A stretch of 64,000 nucleotides of DNA from NCBI GenBank assembly GCA_934555895.1, contig CAKTFH010000002.1, positions 1-64,000 on the forward strand. Reading direction: 5' to 3'. The stretch comes from an uncultured Muribaculaceae bacterium (lineage in GTDB: Bacteria; Bacteroidota; Bacteroidia; Bacteroidales; Muribaculaceae). This document shows, in pieces, positions 55,049-64,000 of this stretch. The notes under the pieces were generated by a model. That model was given only the letters and a program-made list of their open reading frames with translations, was not told the origin of the DNA and searched no databases. Both the position numbers and the translations under genes were made by a program. How positions within the stretch are numbered: the stretch's first letter is position 1; each line of letters opens with the position of its first letter.

Positions 55049-56115
55049 ACACATTCGGCAACACCCTGCGCCTCACCACATTCGGCGAAAGTCACGGGCC
55101 TGCCATGGGCGGAATAATCGACGGTCTGCCTCCGCATGAGGTGATTGACCTCGCCCGGGTGCGCCTCGAACTCGAAAGGCGCGCTCCGGGCCGCTCGACT
55201 CTCGCCTCCCAACGCCGCGAGCTCGACAGCGTGGAGTTTCTATCAGGTCTTATGGCCTACGACGAGGCTTCGGGCGAGATTTCGGCACTTGCGCCCGACA
55301 CCGTTACCGCCATCACGCTCGGCACTCCGGTGGCTTTCATGATACGCAACACCGACAGCCGAAGCCGCGACTACTCGCAGCTGCAGCACACATTCCGCCC
55401 CAACCACGCCGACTATGCCTGGCAGCAGCGCTACGGCATACGCGACTGGCGTGGAGGCGGACGCTCATCAGGGCGCGAGACAGTGAGCAGAGTTGCGGGC
55501 GGCGCCATAGCCCGTCAGATTCTCGAGAAGAAGCACATCACCATTGATGCGGCCATTCAGTCAATCGGTGGCGTGGAGCATCCCACAGAGGCACAGATTG
55601 ACGAGATAATCGCATCGGCCAAATCGGCCGGCGACAGTGTGGGCGGCGTGGCTCTGCTCACTATAGAAGGTGTTCCCGCTGGCATCGGCAATCCGGTTTT
55701 CGGCAAACTCGACGCCATGCTCGCATCGGCCATGATGTCGGTCGGAGCTGTAAAAGGCGTGGAGGTGGGCATGGGATTCGCCGGGTGCAGTAAAAGAGGC
55801 AGCGAGGTGGCCGACAATTTCATAGACGGCCCGATTGAAAGGCCTGAGTTTGCCTCGAACCACTCGGGTGGCATCCAGGGGGGCATCTCAAACAGCGCCC
55901 CGATAGTTATGCGGATAGCAGTGAAGCCCACACCGTCTGTATCCGTGCCGCTTTCAGGCCTCACCGACAAAGGAGAAGTCGTGCCGCTCAACATCACCGG
56001 ACGGCACGACCCATGCATACTGCCGCGGGTACTTCCGGTGCTCGAGTCTATGGCCGCTCTCACGGTGCTTGATGTCTGGCTGTCGGGTATTCAGCAAACG
56101 GCATGGAACCGATGA
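55045..56115 (+). CDS. aroC: Chorismate synthase
   Basis: The last step of the shikimate pathway, converting EPSP to chorismate with reduced FMN. The ATG at 55045 overlaps the ybaK stop (ATGA) and yields the canonical M-N-T-F-G-N-T-L-R-L-T-T-F-G-E-S-H-G start, 356 residues. Other motifs are R-R-x-P-G-R-S-T near 46, G-G-G-R-S-S-G-R-E-T near 133, and S-G-G-I-Q-G-G-I-S near 273. An upstream in-frame ATG at 54859 is inside ybaK and rejected. yhcC starts within its last codons. Confidence 0.97.
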   Translation: MNTFGNTLRLTTFGESHGPAMGGIIDGLPPHEVIDLARVRLELERRAPGRSTLASQRRELDSVEFLSGLMAYDEASGEISALAPDTVTAITLGTPVAFMIRNTDSRSRDYSQLQHTFRPNHADYAWQQRYGIRDWRGGGRSSGRETVSRVAGGAIARQILEKKHITIDAAIQSIGGVEHPTEAQIDEIIASAKSAGDSVGGVALLTIEGVPAGIGNPVFGKLDAMLASAMMSVGAVKGVEVGMGFAGCSKRGSEVADNFIDGPIERPEFASNHSGGIQGGISNSAPIVMRIAVKPTPSVSVPLSGLTDKGEVVPLNITGRHDPCILPRVLPVLESMAALTVLDVWLSGIQQTAWNR

Positions 56116-57011
56116 AACCTTACCGCGACTACAGCGATTTTCTTGCAGACCATTTCCCCTGCAAGATGCAGAAACTCACCGTGGATGCGGGCAACACATG
56201 TCCCAACCGCGACGGCACCGTGGGGCGCGGAGGGTGCGCCTACTGCAACAACGCCTCATTTTCACCGTTGGCTCATCTGCGACGCGAACCTGTCTCCGCC
56301 CAGCTCGAAGCGGGCAAACGCTTCTTTGAGAAAAAATATCCCCACATGCGCTATCTCGCCTATTTCCAGAGCTACACGAGCACTCATGGCGACAGAGACA
56401 CACTCATGGCGCAATATCGTGAGGCACTGAGCGTAGAAAAAGTCGACGGACTTATAATAGGCACACGCCCCGACTGCGTGGACGCTCCCCTGCTCGCCAT
56501 GCTACGGGAACTGAGCAAACCGGTCTTTATGGAATACGGCGCCGAGAGCAGCCATAACACCACTCTCGGCATCGTGAACCGTTGCCACACATGGGAACAG
56601 ACCGTGGAGGCGGTGCGCCTCACTGTCGAGGCGGGGCTCCCTGCAGGACTTCACTTCATCATGGGCCTCCCCGGCGAAACAACCGACATGATGCTCACCA
56701 CAGTGCGCCGGGCAGCCGCTCTGCCGATAGCCACCGTGAAGTTCCACCAACTACAGATAATAAAAGGCACGCCCATGGCGCGCCTTTATCAGGAAAATGC
56801 TTTCGCTCCCGGCCAACAGCCTACGCTGTTCAGCGTCGAGCAATATCTTGAATTGTGTAGCGAGATAATCGGAATAGTGTCAGAGATCAATCCGCATCTT
56901 GCCATAGAGCGTTTCACCTCATCGGCTCCCTCGGAGATGCTTCTCGCTCCCCGATGGGGAATGAAAAACCACGAGTTCACCGACCGCCTGCGTCAGCGGC
57001 TTGCAAAGTGA
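56103..57011 (+). CDS. yhcC: YhcC-like radical SAM protein (TIGR01212 family)
   Basis: The 302-residue radical SAM protein of the YhcC family has an extended N-terminal cluster motif (D-A-G-N-T-C-P-N-R-D-G-T, then G-G-C-A-Y-C-N-N), typical of this group. H-T-W-E-Q-T-V-E-A and G-L-P-G-E-T-T-D-M-M follow. The reaction is unproven in the family. The start could be 56103 or 56112; the latter forms the ATGA overlap with the aroC stop seen at other junctions in this window. As third gene in the ybaK-aroC-yhcC unit, it may be a tRNA-related modifier, but this is only inference. Confidence 0.9.
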   Translation: MEPMKPYRDYSDFLADHFPCKMQKLTVDAGNTCPNRDGTVGRGGCAYCNNASFSPLAHLRREPVSAQLEAGKRFFEKKYPHMRYLAYFQSYTSTHGDRDTLMAQYREALSVEKVDGLIIGTRPDCVDAPLLAMLRELSKPVFMEYGAESSHNTTLGIVNRCHTWEQTVEAVRLTVEAGLPAGLHFIMGLPGETTDMMLTTVRRAAALPIATVKFHQLQIIKGTPMARLYQENAFAPGQQPTLFSVEQYLELCSEIIGIVSEINPHLAIERFTSSAPSEMLLAPRWGMKNHEFTDRLRQRLAK

Positions 57012-57020
57012 CAGGAGCCA

Positions 57021-58823
57021 TCAGGCATACATCGCCTCTATCTCCGAGGCATAGTGGCGGTTAATGACCGGACGGCGTATTTTCAATGTGTTTGTAAGTT
57101 CGCCGGACTCCATGGTGAATTCCTTGGGAAGAAGAGTGAACTTCTTGATTTTCTCGAATGAGGCGAAACCCTCCTGCAGGGCATCGATACGTTTGCTGAT
57201 GAGGTCGCGCACCTGCGAGTTCTTCAGCAGTTCCTCAAGCGAGCGATACTGTATCTTTTTCTTGCGGGCATACTCCTTGACAGCCTCGATGGCAGGCACT
57301 ATGATTGCGGTGACAAATTTCCGGTTATCGCCGATCACAGCCACCTGCTCGATATATTTGTCTTCGCCCAGACGACTCTCGAGAGCCTGCGGAGCAATAT
57401 ATTTGCCGTTTGAAGTCTTGAAAAGGTCTTTGATACGCTCGGTAAGTATCAGCGCTCCGCTTTCGTCGAAATATCCGGCATCACCCGTGCGGAAGAATCC
57501 GTCTTCAGTGAACACAGCCTCGGTCTCATCAGTCTTGTTGTAATAGCCGCGCATCACAGTCGGCCCCTTTACAAGAATCTCATTGTCAGCGCCGATTTTC
57601 ACCTCAAGCCCGGGAAGCACTGTGCCTACGGTGCCGATTTCATAACCCACATAAGGGAAGCAGCTCACCGTGGCCGTGGTTTCCGAAAGACCGTAGCCTA
57701 TGACAATAGGCACACCGATGGCACGGAAAAATTCGGTTATGGCAGCACTTAAGGGAGCACCTGCGGTAGGAAAAATGTTGCCGTGCTCTATGCCCATCAC
57801 GCGGCGCACCTTGGCAAACACACTGCGGTCGTAGAAACGATAGCGCGCCTCAAGCCATGAGGGCACTTTTTTACCAAGACGCACGTAGTCGAGATTACGA
57901 CGACGGCCTATCTTCAGTGCACGCGCGCACATGAAACGGTTCACAGGGCCCATGGCGGCCATCTTCTCCTGAATCACAGCATATGCCTTCTCCCAGAAGC
58001 GGGGCACCGAGCACATGCATGTGGGACGAACCTCGCGCATCGAGGTCTGTATCTCTTTCGGATTGGCGTTCACATATACGCTGATGCCCGTGTCAAGGCA
58101 GAAATATGTCCATGCCTTCTCGAAAATATGGCTCAGCGGAAGGAAGCATAGCGATGTGTCGGCATCTGATACCGATGTGAGCACACGATGGTGTATCTCA
58201 AGCGCCGCATTGAAACATGAATGAGGCAGGATGGCGCCCTTAGGGTCACCGGTGGTGCCGGATGTATAGAGAAGAGTGGCGATATCCTCGGGCACCGCGG
58301 CGTTTTTCCTGCGCTCCACCTCGGCGCGGCAAGCCTCCGTGGCGGCTTTTCCGAGAGCAAGCAGCTGCTCGAATGTCATTGTGGTGTTGTCGCCCTCCTC
58401 AAGAGTCACCGTGTCGTAGGTGACAATGCGCTGGAGTGAAGGGAGCCTCTTGGCCACACGACGCGCTATGGCATACTGCTCGGCGTTGCCTGTAAAGATT
58501 ATCGAGGCGCCGCTGTCGCGCACGATGTACTCCACCTGCTGCTCCGATGAGGTGGCATAGATGCTCACCGGAATGGCACGGTTGGCGAACGCAGCCAGGT
58601 CTGTCACAATTATATCGGGGTCATTGAGCGAGAACACAGCCAGTTTCTGTTGTTCCTTCACGCCCAGAATCTCAAGCGCGTATGAAGCGTCACTTACCTG
58701 TGCGGCCAATTCTGCCCACGACAGCGGGAGCCATTGCCCCAACTGATTCCGGCGGTAGACCGCCGCCCTGTCGTTGTATTTGCAGCTTTGTCGGTCAACG
58801 AGGGTAGTGAGTATGTTTGCCAT
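57021..58823 (-). CDS. Long-chain acyl-CoA ligase (AMP-binding family)
   Basis: The enzyme activates fatty acids to acyl-CoA via acyl-AMP. The ATG at 58823 (M-A-N-I-L-T-T-L-V-D-R-Q) gives 600 residues and the usual N-terminus; ATGs at 58853 and 58907 are less likely. The AMP-binding P-loop is Y-T-S-G-T-T-G-D-P-K-G (about 186-196), G-Y-G-L-S-E-T-T is the A5-type motif (near 378), and the C-terminal G-D-A-G-Y-F-D and R-I-K-D-L-F-K-T-S-N-G-K motifs are intact. A 222-base region upstream carries a promoter flanked by an inverted repeat. A role in recycling or scavenging fatty acids is likely. Confidence 0.95.
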   Translation of the reverse strand: MANILTTLVDRQSCKYNDRAAVYRRNQLGQWLPLSWAELAAQVSDASYALEILGVKEQQKLAVFSLNDPDIIVTDLAAFANRAIPVSIYATSSEQQVEYIVRDSGASIIFTGNAEQYAIARRVAKRLPSLQRIVTYDTVTLEEGDNTTMTFEQLLALGKAATEACRAEVERRKNAAVPEDIATLLYTSGTTGDPKGAILPHSCFNAALEIHHRVLTSVSDADTSLCFLPLSHIFEKAWTYFCLDTGISVYVNANPKEIQTSMREVRPTCMCSVPRFWEKAYAVIQEKMAAMGPVNRFMCARALKIGRRRNLDYVRLGKKVPSWLEARYRFYDRSVFAKVRRVMGIEHGNIFPTAGAPLSAAITEFFRAIGVPIVIGYGLSETTATVSCFPYVGYEIGTVGTVLPGLEVKIGADNEILVKGPTVMRGYYNKTDETEAVFTEDGFFRTGDAGYFDESGALILTERIKDLFKTSNGKYIAPQALESRLGEDKYIEQVAVIGDNRKFVTAIIVPAIEAVKEYARKKKIQYRSLEELLKNSQVRDLISKRIDALQEGFASFEKIKKFTLLPKEFTMESGELTNTLKIRRPVINRHYASEIEAMYA

Positions 58824-58923
58824 ATCTAATGGTTTAAGTTCGTAATGGGGCATTATATTGTTCCACAGCGCAGTATGTCGCAACCGCAGAGGGGGAACAG
58901 AGTACACGGAGAGGAAGTTTCAT

Positions 58924-58977
58924 GCCCGAAAGCGACTTTCGCTTACCAAATTCGGCGCAAATTTAGCGCTTTCGGGC
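58924..58977. promoter_or_regulatory. Inverted repeat spanning the acyl-CoA ligase promoter
   Basis: GCCCGAAAGCG (58924-58934) and its exact complement CGCTTTCGGGC (58967-58977) flank the -7 element on the minus strand (TAAATTTG at 58965-58958). A second overlapping inverted repeat, AAGCG-ACTTT-CGCTT, occupies 58930-58944. Likely operator sites. Confidence 0.6.
58958..58965 (-). promoter_or_regulatory. -7 element of the acyl-CoA ligase gene
   Basis: TAAATTTG on the minus strand, 134 bases before the chosen ATG. No good TTTG is seen at -33. Confidence 0.5.
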
Positions 58978-59045
58978 GCTCTTTCCGTAATGTCAGCCTT
59001 TAAAACTGACATGGAGTTAACGCTCTTTAACAAAATCAACCCTTT

Positions 59046-60677
59046 TCACTTCTTGCCGCTACGGCCGTAGCGGAGCAGACGGCTATAGTGTTCGTCGTCG
59101 TTAATAAGGGCCAAGGCCTGCCGGTACGACGGGCTTAGAACAGGATTCACAATCTTGAAATATGTTGAGGTATCGAACATATCGCGGCCTATAATACCTT
59201 TGATTATAGTCGACATCATTTTTTCAGAACGGGCCATCTGCTCGGCATTGTATTTCACGCTGTCGGCCTCTCCCATTTTCAAAATCTCATCAAGCATAGC
59301 GGGTGTCACCTCGAACCCCTCGATGAATTTCTGCTCTGTGGGATAGGCGGCTTTCAGCTCTTTGCGGTGGTCATCGACATAAGTGATGCTATAACGGTTG
59401 ATTATGCCTTTTGCCACGAGGTCACGATAATAATCGGAATATGCCGTGGTATCGATCGGCACAAAAAGGTCTGGCATTATGCCACCGCCGCCATACACGG
59501 CACGATGGTTGCGCAATGTCTCGTATCGTAATGAATCGGGCAGATGCACCGAGTCTTCCGACGAGAACTCCCCTGCCTCGTAGCGGTGGAGCATGTCCTT
59601 GCGGTAATCGTCGCCATCGCCGGGAGCATACGGTTTCTGGATGGAGCGTCCCGAAGGAGTATAGTAGCGCGAGACTGTCAGCCTTATCATCGAACCGTCG
59701 GGGATAGGGAACGGACGCTGCACAAGACCCTTGCCGAAGGTGCGTCGGCCCACGATGAGACCGCGGTCATTGTCCTGCAGTGCTCCGGAAAGTATCTCGC
59801 TTGCCGATGCTGAATACTGGTTGGCCATCACCACAACTTTGCCATCGGTCATGTCGCCCGATTTCTCCACGATGTAATCCTGACGCCCGAGTTTGGGTGC
59901 GTCGGTATAGACCACAAGGTCGCCCTTGTTCAGGAAATGCGACGCAAGGTCGGTGGCGGCGTTGAGGAAACCACCGCCGTTGTCCTCGAGGTCGATGATG
60001 AGGTTTTTCATACCCTTCTTCTTCAGTTCGGCAAGGGCTTTCTTGAACTCCTCGTTTGTGCTTTCGGCGAAACGCGATATACGTATATATCCAGTGGTCG
60101 GGTCTGCCATATAGCTGGCGTCGACACTGTAGACGGGTATATCGTCGCGTGTGACATGGAATGCCAGAGGTTGTGCCGCACCTTTGCGAAGCACTTTGAG
60201 ATCTACCTCAGAACCTTTGGGACCACGGAGTATGCGCAGGATGCGCGAGTTGGGGCTCTTCACACCCGATAGCACCGAGTCACCGGCCTGCAGTATGCGG
60301 TCGCCTGGCAGAATGCCTACTTTTTCCGACGGTCCGCCGGATGTAGTCTGAATCACAAACAGGGTGTCGTTGAGCATGTTGAATTGTATACCGATGCCGC
60401 TAAAACCGCCTTCGAGCGGTATGGTGAGCTCGCGTGTCTCCTCGGGATCGGAATACGACGAATGAGGATCGAGTGTCTTGAGCATAGCCACGATAGCATC
60501 GGTGACGATCTTATCGGAGTTGACCGAATCAACATAATAGGTCTCTATTACCTTCTCGGCATAGCGGAGTTTCTGGTCGGGCGGAAGCTGCGGGCGCTCT
60601 CCGTTACCCTGCATGAATATCTGTGAAGTGGCGGTCAGCGCCACTGCCGATGCTATGGTTATAAGTAATTTTCTCAT
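59046..60677 (-). CDS. S41 family C-terminal processing protease (CtpA-like)
   Basis: The 543-residue periplasmic serine protease has a signal peptide (about 1-20), an N-terminal helical region, then a PDZ domain (about 85-170, with G-G-F-S-G-I-G-I-Q and G-I-L-P-G-D-R-I-L). The S41 catalytic domain has the nucleophile Ser in Q-Y-S-A-S-A-S-E-I and the base Lys in R-T-F-G-K-G-L-V-Q. A Bacteroidales-specific C-terminal extension (about 400-543) follows. Such enzymes degrade or trim C-termini of periplasmic proteins. It lies 84 bases after coaD on the same strand. Confidence 0.95.
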   Translation of the reverse strand: MRKLLITIASAVALTATSQIFMQGNGERPQLPPDQKLRYAEKVIETYYVDSVNSDKIVTDAIVAMLKTLDPHSSYSDPEETRELTIPLEGGFSGIGIQFNMLNDTLFVIQTTSGGPSEKVGILPGDRILQAGDSVLSGVKSPNSRILRILRGPKGSEVDLKVLRKGAAQPLAFHVTRDDIPVYSVDASYMADPTTGYIRISRFAESTNEEFKKALAELKKKGMKNLIIDLEDNGGGFLNAATDLASHFLNKGDLVVYTDAPKLGRQDYIVEKSGDMTDGKVVVMANQYSASASEILSGALQDNDRGLIVGRRTFGKGLVQRPFPIPDGSMIRLTVSRYYTPSGRSIQKPYAPGDGDDYRKDMLHRYEAGEFSSEDSVHLPDSLRYETLRNHRAVYGGGGIMPDLFVPIDTTAYSDYYRDLVAKGIINRYSITYVDDHRKELKAAYPTEQKFIEGFEVTPAMLDEILKMGEADSVKYNAEQMARSEKMMSTIIKGIIGRDMFDTSTYFKIVNPVLSPSYRQALALINDDEHYSRLLRYGRSGKK

Positions 60678-60761
60678 CTTTCAGGTCAATTTGCTGCGTT
60701 CGGCATGAGTTGAACGCATTAATAAATAGTTGAATGCATCCGGTGAGAGCGGTACACGATA

Positions 60762-61250
60762 TTAACTGCGCGGCGGCTGTGGGATGAAACGCGACACATC
60801 CTCACCGTATGACGCCAACTCGCGAACCACCGAAGAACTTACCGAAGCCAGCTGTGGCTCAGCTAATATCAAAACGCTCTCGAGCCCGGAAATGTTGCGG
60901 TTTACATCCGCCAAAGTGCGCTCATACTCAAAATCGGCAACCGACCTCACCCCTCGCAACAACCAGCGGGCTCCGCAGCGCGCGGCGGCCTGCACAGTAA
61001 GGCAGTCGAACTGTATCACTCTCACCTTCGGCTCGCCGGCGTAAAGTCGCTCGATGGCAGCTACACGTTCGGCTGCGTCGGCACTCCCCTTCTTGGCGGC
61101 GTTTATTCCGACGCCAATGACGATTTCATCGAAAAGAGACAGGGAGCGGTCCACAATCGATTTATGCCCTATGGTAAACGGGTCGAACGATCCGGCGAAC
61201 AATGCCGTGCGCTTCTCGCGCAAATCCTCCGAGGGGGTGTTACATGTCAT
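60762..61250 (-). CDS. coaD: Phosphopantetheine adenylyltransferase
   Basis: The penultimate step of coenzyme A synthesis. The 162-residue protein has the nucleotidyltransferase T-x-G-H motif (T26-I-G-H29), the opening [10 protein letters not shown], and [14 protein letters not shown] near residues 97-110. The start overlaps the parE stop by 4 bases (ATGA), which makes the two translationally coupled. A short N-terminal extension of about 14 residues precedes the usual start; M1 is the only in-frame option before the core. Confidence 0.96.
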   Translation of the reverse strand: MTCNTPSEDLREKRTALFAGSFDPFTIGHKSIVDRSLSLFDEIVIGVGINAAKKGSADAAERVAAIERLYAGEPKVRVIQFDCLTVQAAARCGARWLLRGVRSVADFEYERTLADVNRNISGLESVLILAEPQLASVSSSVVRELASYGEDVSRFIPQPPRS

Positions 61251-63343
61251 GATATTTTCAAACTTGCAATTTCGGTATCATCCTCCACCACGAGATTGTC
61301 GATAATGAATCCCTGACGGTCGGATGTGTTTTTACCCATATAGAACTCGAGAAGGTCGGCAACGCCGTCTTCCTTGCGCATTGTCACACGGTCGAGACGC
61401 ATATCGGCTCCGATAAAACCGCGGAACTCATCTGGCGATATCTCTCCAAGACCTTTGAATCGTGTAATCTCCGCCGCTGCGCCAAAACGCTCTATCGCCG
61501 CCACACGCTCCTCGTCGGAATAGCAGTAGACTGTCGACGACTTTTCGGGAGCCGCGACCTCGGCGCCATCATCGGCATGCCTGGACTTACGGGCCTTGGC
61601 GGCGGTTTTCTTGCCCTGACGCTTCACTGCGTTGCGGTCTCGCACACGGAACAGGGGTGTCTGCAGCACATAGACATGCCCCTTCTTCACGAGGTCGGGG
61701 AAGAACTGCAGGAAGAATGTGAGCAGCAGCAGACGTATGTGCATGCCATCGACATCGGCATCGGTGGCTATTATCACATTGTTGTAACGCAATCCGTCGA
61801 TACCGTCCTCGATGTTGAGAGCAGCCTGGAGCAGATTGAACTCCTCGTTTTCATATACAACCTTGCGAGTGAGGCCAAATGAATTGAGCGGCTTGCCTCG
61901 GAGAGAAAACACAGCCTGAGTCTCCACATCGCGTATTTTAGTGATGGACCCCGAGGCCGAGTCGCCCTCGGTGATGAATATCGACGACTGCAGCTTACGG
62001 TCTTCATCACCTTTGGGGTCATTGAGATGTATGCGGCAATCACGCAGTTTACTGTTGTGAAGGTTCACTTTCTTGGCACGCTCGCGGGCTATCTTGGCCA
62101 CTCCGGCCATAGCCTTGCGCTCGCGTTCGCTCTCCTGCACCTTTTTCAGCATTATCTCACCCGTCTCGAGATTTTTATGCAGATAGTTGTCGAGTTCCTT
62201 TTTCAGGAAATCGCTGATATATTTTGCCACTGTCGGGCCATCCGGACCCATGTCGCGCGAGCCGAGCTTGGTTTTTGTCTGCGACTCGAACACCGGCTCC
62301 TCCACTTTTATCGAGATTGCGGCTATCATGCCGTTGCGGATATCCGTATATTCGAAATTGCGCCCGAAATATTCCTTGATGGTGCGCGAAACCGATTCCT
62401 TGAAGGCTGCGAGATGTGTACCGCCCTGCGTGGTATGCTGGCCGTTGACGAAGGAGTAATATTCCTCGCCATACTGGTTGGCATGAGTGATGGCCACCTC
62501 GATATCGTCGCCCCGAAGATGAATTATAGGATAGAGGCTCTCCTTGGTCATGTTCGACTTAAGCAGATCGAGCAGACCGTCGCGCGACAGATAGCGCTTG
62601 CCGTTGAAATAAATCGAAAGTCCGGTATTGAGATAAGTATAGTTCTTAACCAGAGCCACGATGAACTCAGGATTAAAACTATAATCGCGGAAGATAGAAG
62701 CGTCGGGGGTGAACTCCACAAATGTGCCATTCGCCTCGTCGGAATGCTGCTCCTCCACGAGGTCTACAAGCTCTCCGCGCTCGAAAGTGGCCCGGGTCAT
62801 CAGACCGTCGCGGTGCGAACATATCACGAACCTGTTGCTTAGGGCATTCACAGCCTTTATTCCCACACCGTTGAGACCCACCGACTTCTTAAAAGCCTTG
62901 GAATCGTATTTAGCGCCGGTGTTCATCTTCGAAGCCACATCCACCAGTTTGCCAAGAGGAATTCCGCGGCCATAGTCGCGCACCCTCACGGTATGGCCGT
63001 CGAGCTCGATGGTGAGCTTTTTGCCATAACCCATCATATATTCGTCGATGGCGTTGTCGACCACCTCTTTCAGGAGCACATATATACCGTCGTCATTATA
63101 CGAACCGTCGCCTAATTTGCCGATATACATGCCCGGGCGCAGACGTATATGCTCTCTCCAGTCGAGAGTGCGTATATCCTCCTCGCCGTAATCTACCGGC
63201 TCGGAATTATCGTCTTCGTCAGCCGGTTCATCGTCGACCAAATCGAAAATGTCAGGGGCTGGGAGTGTTTCCTCCTGCTTACCGGAAGTATTTGCAAATG
63301 TGAGTTCCTGCTCGCTATCGCTGAATATATTCTGATCGTTCAT
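61247..63343 (-). CDS. parE: DNA topoisomerase IV subunit B
   Basis: The ATPase subunit of the type IIA decatenase. The ATG at 63343 ([10 protein letters not shown]) gives 698 residues; an upstream ATG at 63523 would place the promoter inside the gene. It has an acidic N-terminal extension, then the GHKL ATPase ([10 protein letters not shown] and D-Y-G-R-G-I-P-L-G), the transducer, and the TOPRIM motif T-E-G-D-S-A-S-G-S. It lacks the large insertion seen in many GyrB proteins, which favours ParE. No parC gene lies in the window. Confidence 0.92.
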   Translation of the reverse strand: MNDQNIFSDSEQELTFANTSGKQEETLPAPDIFDLVDDEPADEDDNSEPVDYGEEDIRTLDWREHIRLRPGMYIGKLGDGSYNDDGIYVLLKEVVDNAIDEYMMGYGKKLTIELDGHTVRVRDYGRGIPLGKLVDVASKMNTGAKYDSKAFKKSVGLNGVGIKAVNALSNRFVICSHRDGLMTRATFERGELVDLVEEQHSDEANGTFVEFTPDASIFRDYSFNPEFIVALVKNYTYLNTGLSIYFNGKRYLSRDGLLDLLKSNMTKESLYPIIHLRGDDIEVAITHANQYGEEYYSFVNGQHTTQGGTHLAAFKESVSRTIKEYFGRNFEYTDIRNGMIAAISIKVEEPVFESQTKTKLGSRDMGPDGPTVAKYISDFLKKELDNYLHKNLETGEIMLKKVQESERERKAMAGVAKIARERAKKVNLHNSKLRDCRIHLNDPKGDEDRKLQSSIFITEGDSASGSITKIRDVETQAVFSLRGKPLNSFGLTRKVVYENEEFNLLQAALNIEDGIDGLRYNNVIIATDADVDGMHIRLLLLTFFLQFFPDLVKKGHVYVLQTPLFRVRDRNAVKRQGKKTAAKARKSRHADDGAEVAAPEKSSTVYCYSDEERVAAIERFGAAAEITRFKGLGEISPDEFRGFIGADMRLDRVTMRKEDGVADLLEFYMGKNTSDRQGFIIDNLVVEDDTEIASLKIS

Positions 63344-63388
63344 GGCTGCTAAAGGTGCCGCTGTGGTGTTTGCGCGCTTTGCGGCACA

Positions 63389-63419
63389 CAAAATTACAGA
63401 ATTTCCACGATTTCCGCAA
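63389..63419 (-). promoter_or_regulatory. Promoter of parE-coaD
   Basis: On the minus strand, TTG (63419-63417), a 20-base spacer and TAATTTTG (63396-63389) match the consensus, 45 bases before the parE ATG. Confidence 0.8.
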
Positions 63420-63447
63420 CCCCCCGTTTCATCATATAAATACAGTT

Positions 63448-63488
63448 CCCGGCGCAGTTTCAACACTAAGTGCTGAAACTGCGCCGGG
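63448..63488 (-). terminator. Strong hairpin after the rubredoxin gene
   Basis: CCCGGCGCAGTTTCA (63448-63462) and its exact complement (63474-63488) form a 15-base stem with an additional inner CACT/AGTG helix. It lacks a clear T tract, so it could also protect the transcript end. Confidence 0.65.
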
Positions 63489-63519
63489 GCTGTGTATGGT
63501 GTTTGAAAACAGAGGGAGA

Positions 63520-63684
63520 TCAATCATCGACCGGACTGAAATTGTCTTTTGTGACTCCGCAGACGGGACAAACCCAATCGGCCGGAAGGTCTTCAAAAGC
63601 TGTGCCGGGCGCTACTCCGTTATCAGGATCACCTACAGACTGATCATACACATATCCGCATACATCGCATTCATATTTCTTCAT
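63520..63684 (-). CDS. Rubredoxin
   Basis: This 54-residue iron-binding redox protein has the two C-x-x-C clusters: C6-D-V-C9-G-Y-V-Y-D and C39-P-V-C42-G-V. The D-P-x-N-G-V-x-P-G-T-x-F-E-D-L-P-x-D-W core between them is characteristic. It lies 84 bases downstream of a flavodiiron protein gene. In anaerobes, rubredoxin donates electrons to such proteins for oxygen reduction to water. Confidence 0.97.
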   Translation of the reverse strand: MKKYECDVCGYVYDQSVGDPDNGVAPGTAFEDLPADWVCPVCGVTKDNFSPVDD

Positions 63685-63768
63685 CGTTCTTCAGAAATTA
63701 AATGTTAGACAATCACAAGAGTTGAATCACATTTTAATAAACGCATGAACGATGGCTGAGGTTCACGC

Positions 63769-64000
63769 TTACTGTTGCGGCGTTTTCACAGCTGTAGCAA
63801 ACTTTCGGCCGTAGTCGCGACACTGTTCCAGAGCGTCATCATCGGGGACCCAGGTCACGCGGATGCCATTGTCTTCCACATCGAAACCGGCTTTCTTGAG
63901 TTCCTCACAAAGTATCTTGACCGACTCTCCACTCCATCCGTAACTGCCGAAAGCGCCGCCTTTTTTATTGCGGAGTTTCAGGCCCTTGGCCATCTCAAGC
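63769..64000 (-). CDS. FprA-type flavodiiron protein, C-terminal part (runs off the window)
   Basis: Only the C-terminal 77 residues are in the window; the gene begins beyond 64000. L-E-M-A-K-G-L-K-L-R-N-K-K-G-G-A-F-G-S-Y-G-W-S-G-E-S-V is the end of the flavodoxin domain of rubredoxin:oxygen oxidoreductases, which reduce O2 (or NO) at a diiron site. The in-frame ATG at 63993 is internal and is not the real start. With the adjacent rubredoxin gene it forms a likely oxygen-scavenging pair. Confidence 0.92.
   Translation of the reverse strand, partial: LEMAKGLKLRNKKGGAFGSYGWSGESVKILCEELKKAGFDVEDNGIRVTWVPDDDALEQCRDYGRKFATAVKTPQQ

Noticed and set aside
63344..63523. 60-codon N-terminal extension of parE
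   Set aside because: The consensus promoter (63389-63419) falls inside this extension, and its translation lacks topoisomerase features.

Overview
This is about 64 kb of chromosome from a member of the Bacteroidales, most likely Muribaculaceae or a close relative. The evidence is an LpxC-FabZ fusion, ribosomal protein S16 with a long Ala/Glu/Lys tail, a DUF4295 gene beside rpmG, a Bacteroidetes-type Lnb (DUF4105) protein, SecA with a SEC-C zinc tail, and many promoters of the Bacteroidota form TTTG-N19/20-TAnnTTTG without Shine-Dalgarno sequences. Base composition is mostly GC-rich. I see no CRISPR array, insertion sequence, phage or integrase. Most of the window is conserved core genome.

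Layout. 0-6 kb: a large secreted protein with a duplicated architecture, then an Lnb-type lipoprotein N-acyltransferase overlapping an alkaline-phosphatase-superfamily protein that appears to have lost its catalytic residues. 6-14.7 kb: secA, a membrane coiled-coil protein, a Kef-type antiporter and guaA, all co-directional. 14.8-18.1 kb: amtB and a secreted GH110-like beta-helix protein. 18.1-26.2 kb, minus strand: an acyltransferase, then a seven-gene efflux operon (TetR, TolC, HlyD, two ABC ATPases, two ABC-2 permeases). 26.2-30.1 kb: tRNA-Pro, rpmB-rpmG-DUF4295, nadE and rpsP. 30.3-35.1 kb: an AddB-like nuclease, hemW and rlmH. 35.2-43.4 kb, minus strand: lpxD, lpxC-fabZ and lpxA, holB, a TPR protein and glnS. 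43.7-46.9 kb: a DUF1080 lipoprotein, surE and gdhA; gdhA has a striking palindrome array at its promoter. 47-52.3 kb, minus strand: an accessory group of a two-domain glycosyltransferase, a zinc-less LanC-like protein, an unknown protein with repeated Gly-Tyr motifs, and a secreted TonB-C-like protein. Its lower-GC stretches suggest acquisition. 52.4-64 kb: tpx and a thioredoxin-like secreted protein; ybaK-aroC-yhcC; an acyl-CoA ligase; an S41 protease; parE-coaD; and rubredoxin with the end of a flavodiiron protein.

How the parts work together. Several units form coherent modules. The lipid A genes share a strand. The efflux operon carries its own repressor and a candidate operator. Rubredoxin and the flavodiiron protein form an oxygen-detoxifying electron chain. 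parE-coaD, TetR-TolC, Lnb-pseudophosphatase and ybaK-aroC-yhcC are joined by 4-bp ATGA-type overlaps.

The best candidates for undescribed biology are the 47-52.3 kb modification-like cassette, the Lnb-coupled pseudophosphatase, and the triple TTTTG(S)CAAAA palindromes at gdhA. All functional statements come from reading motifs by eye; no database search was run.
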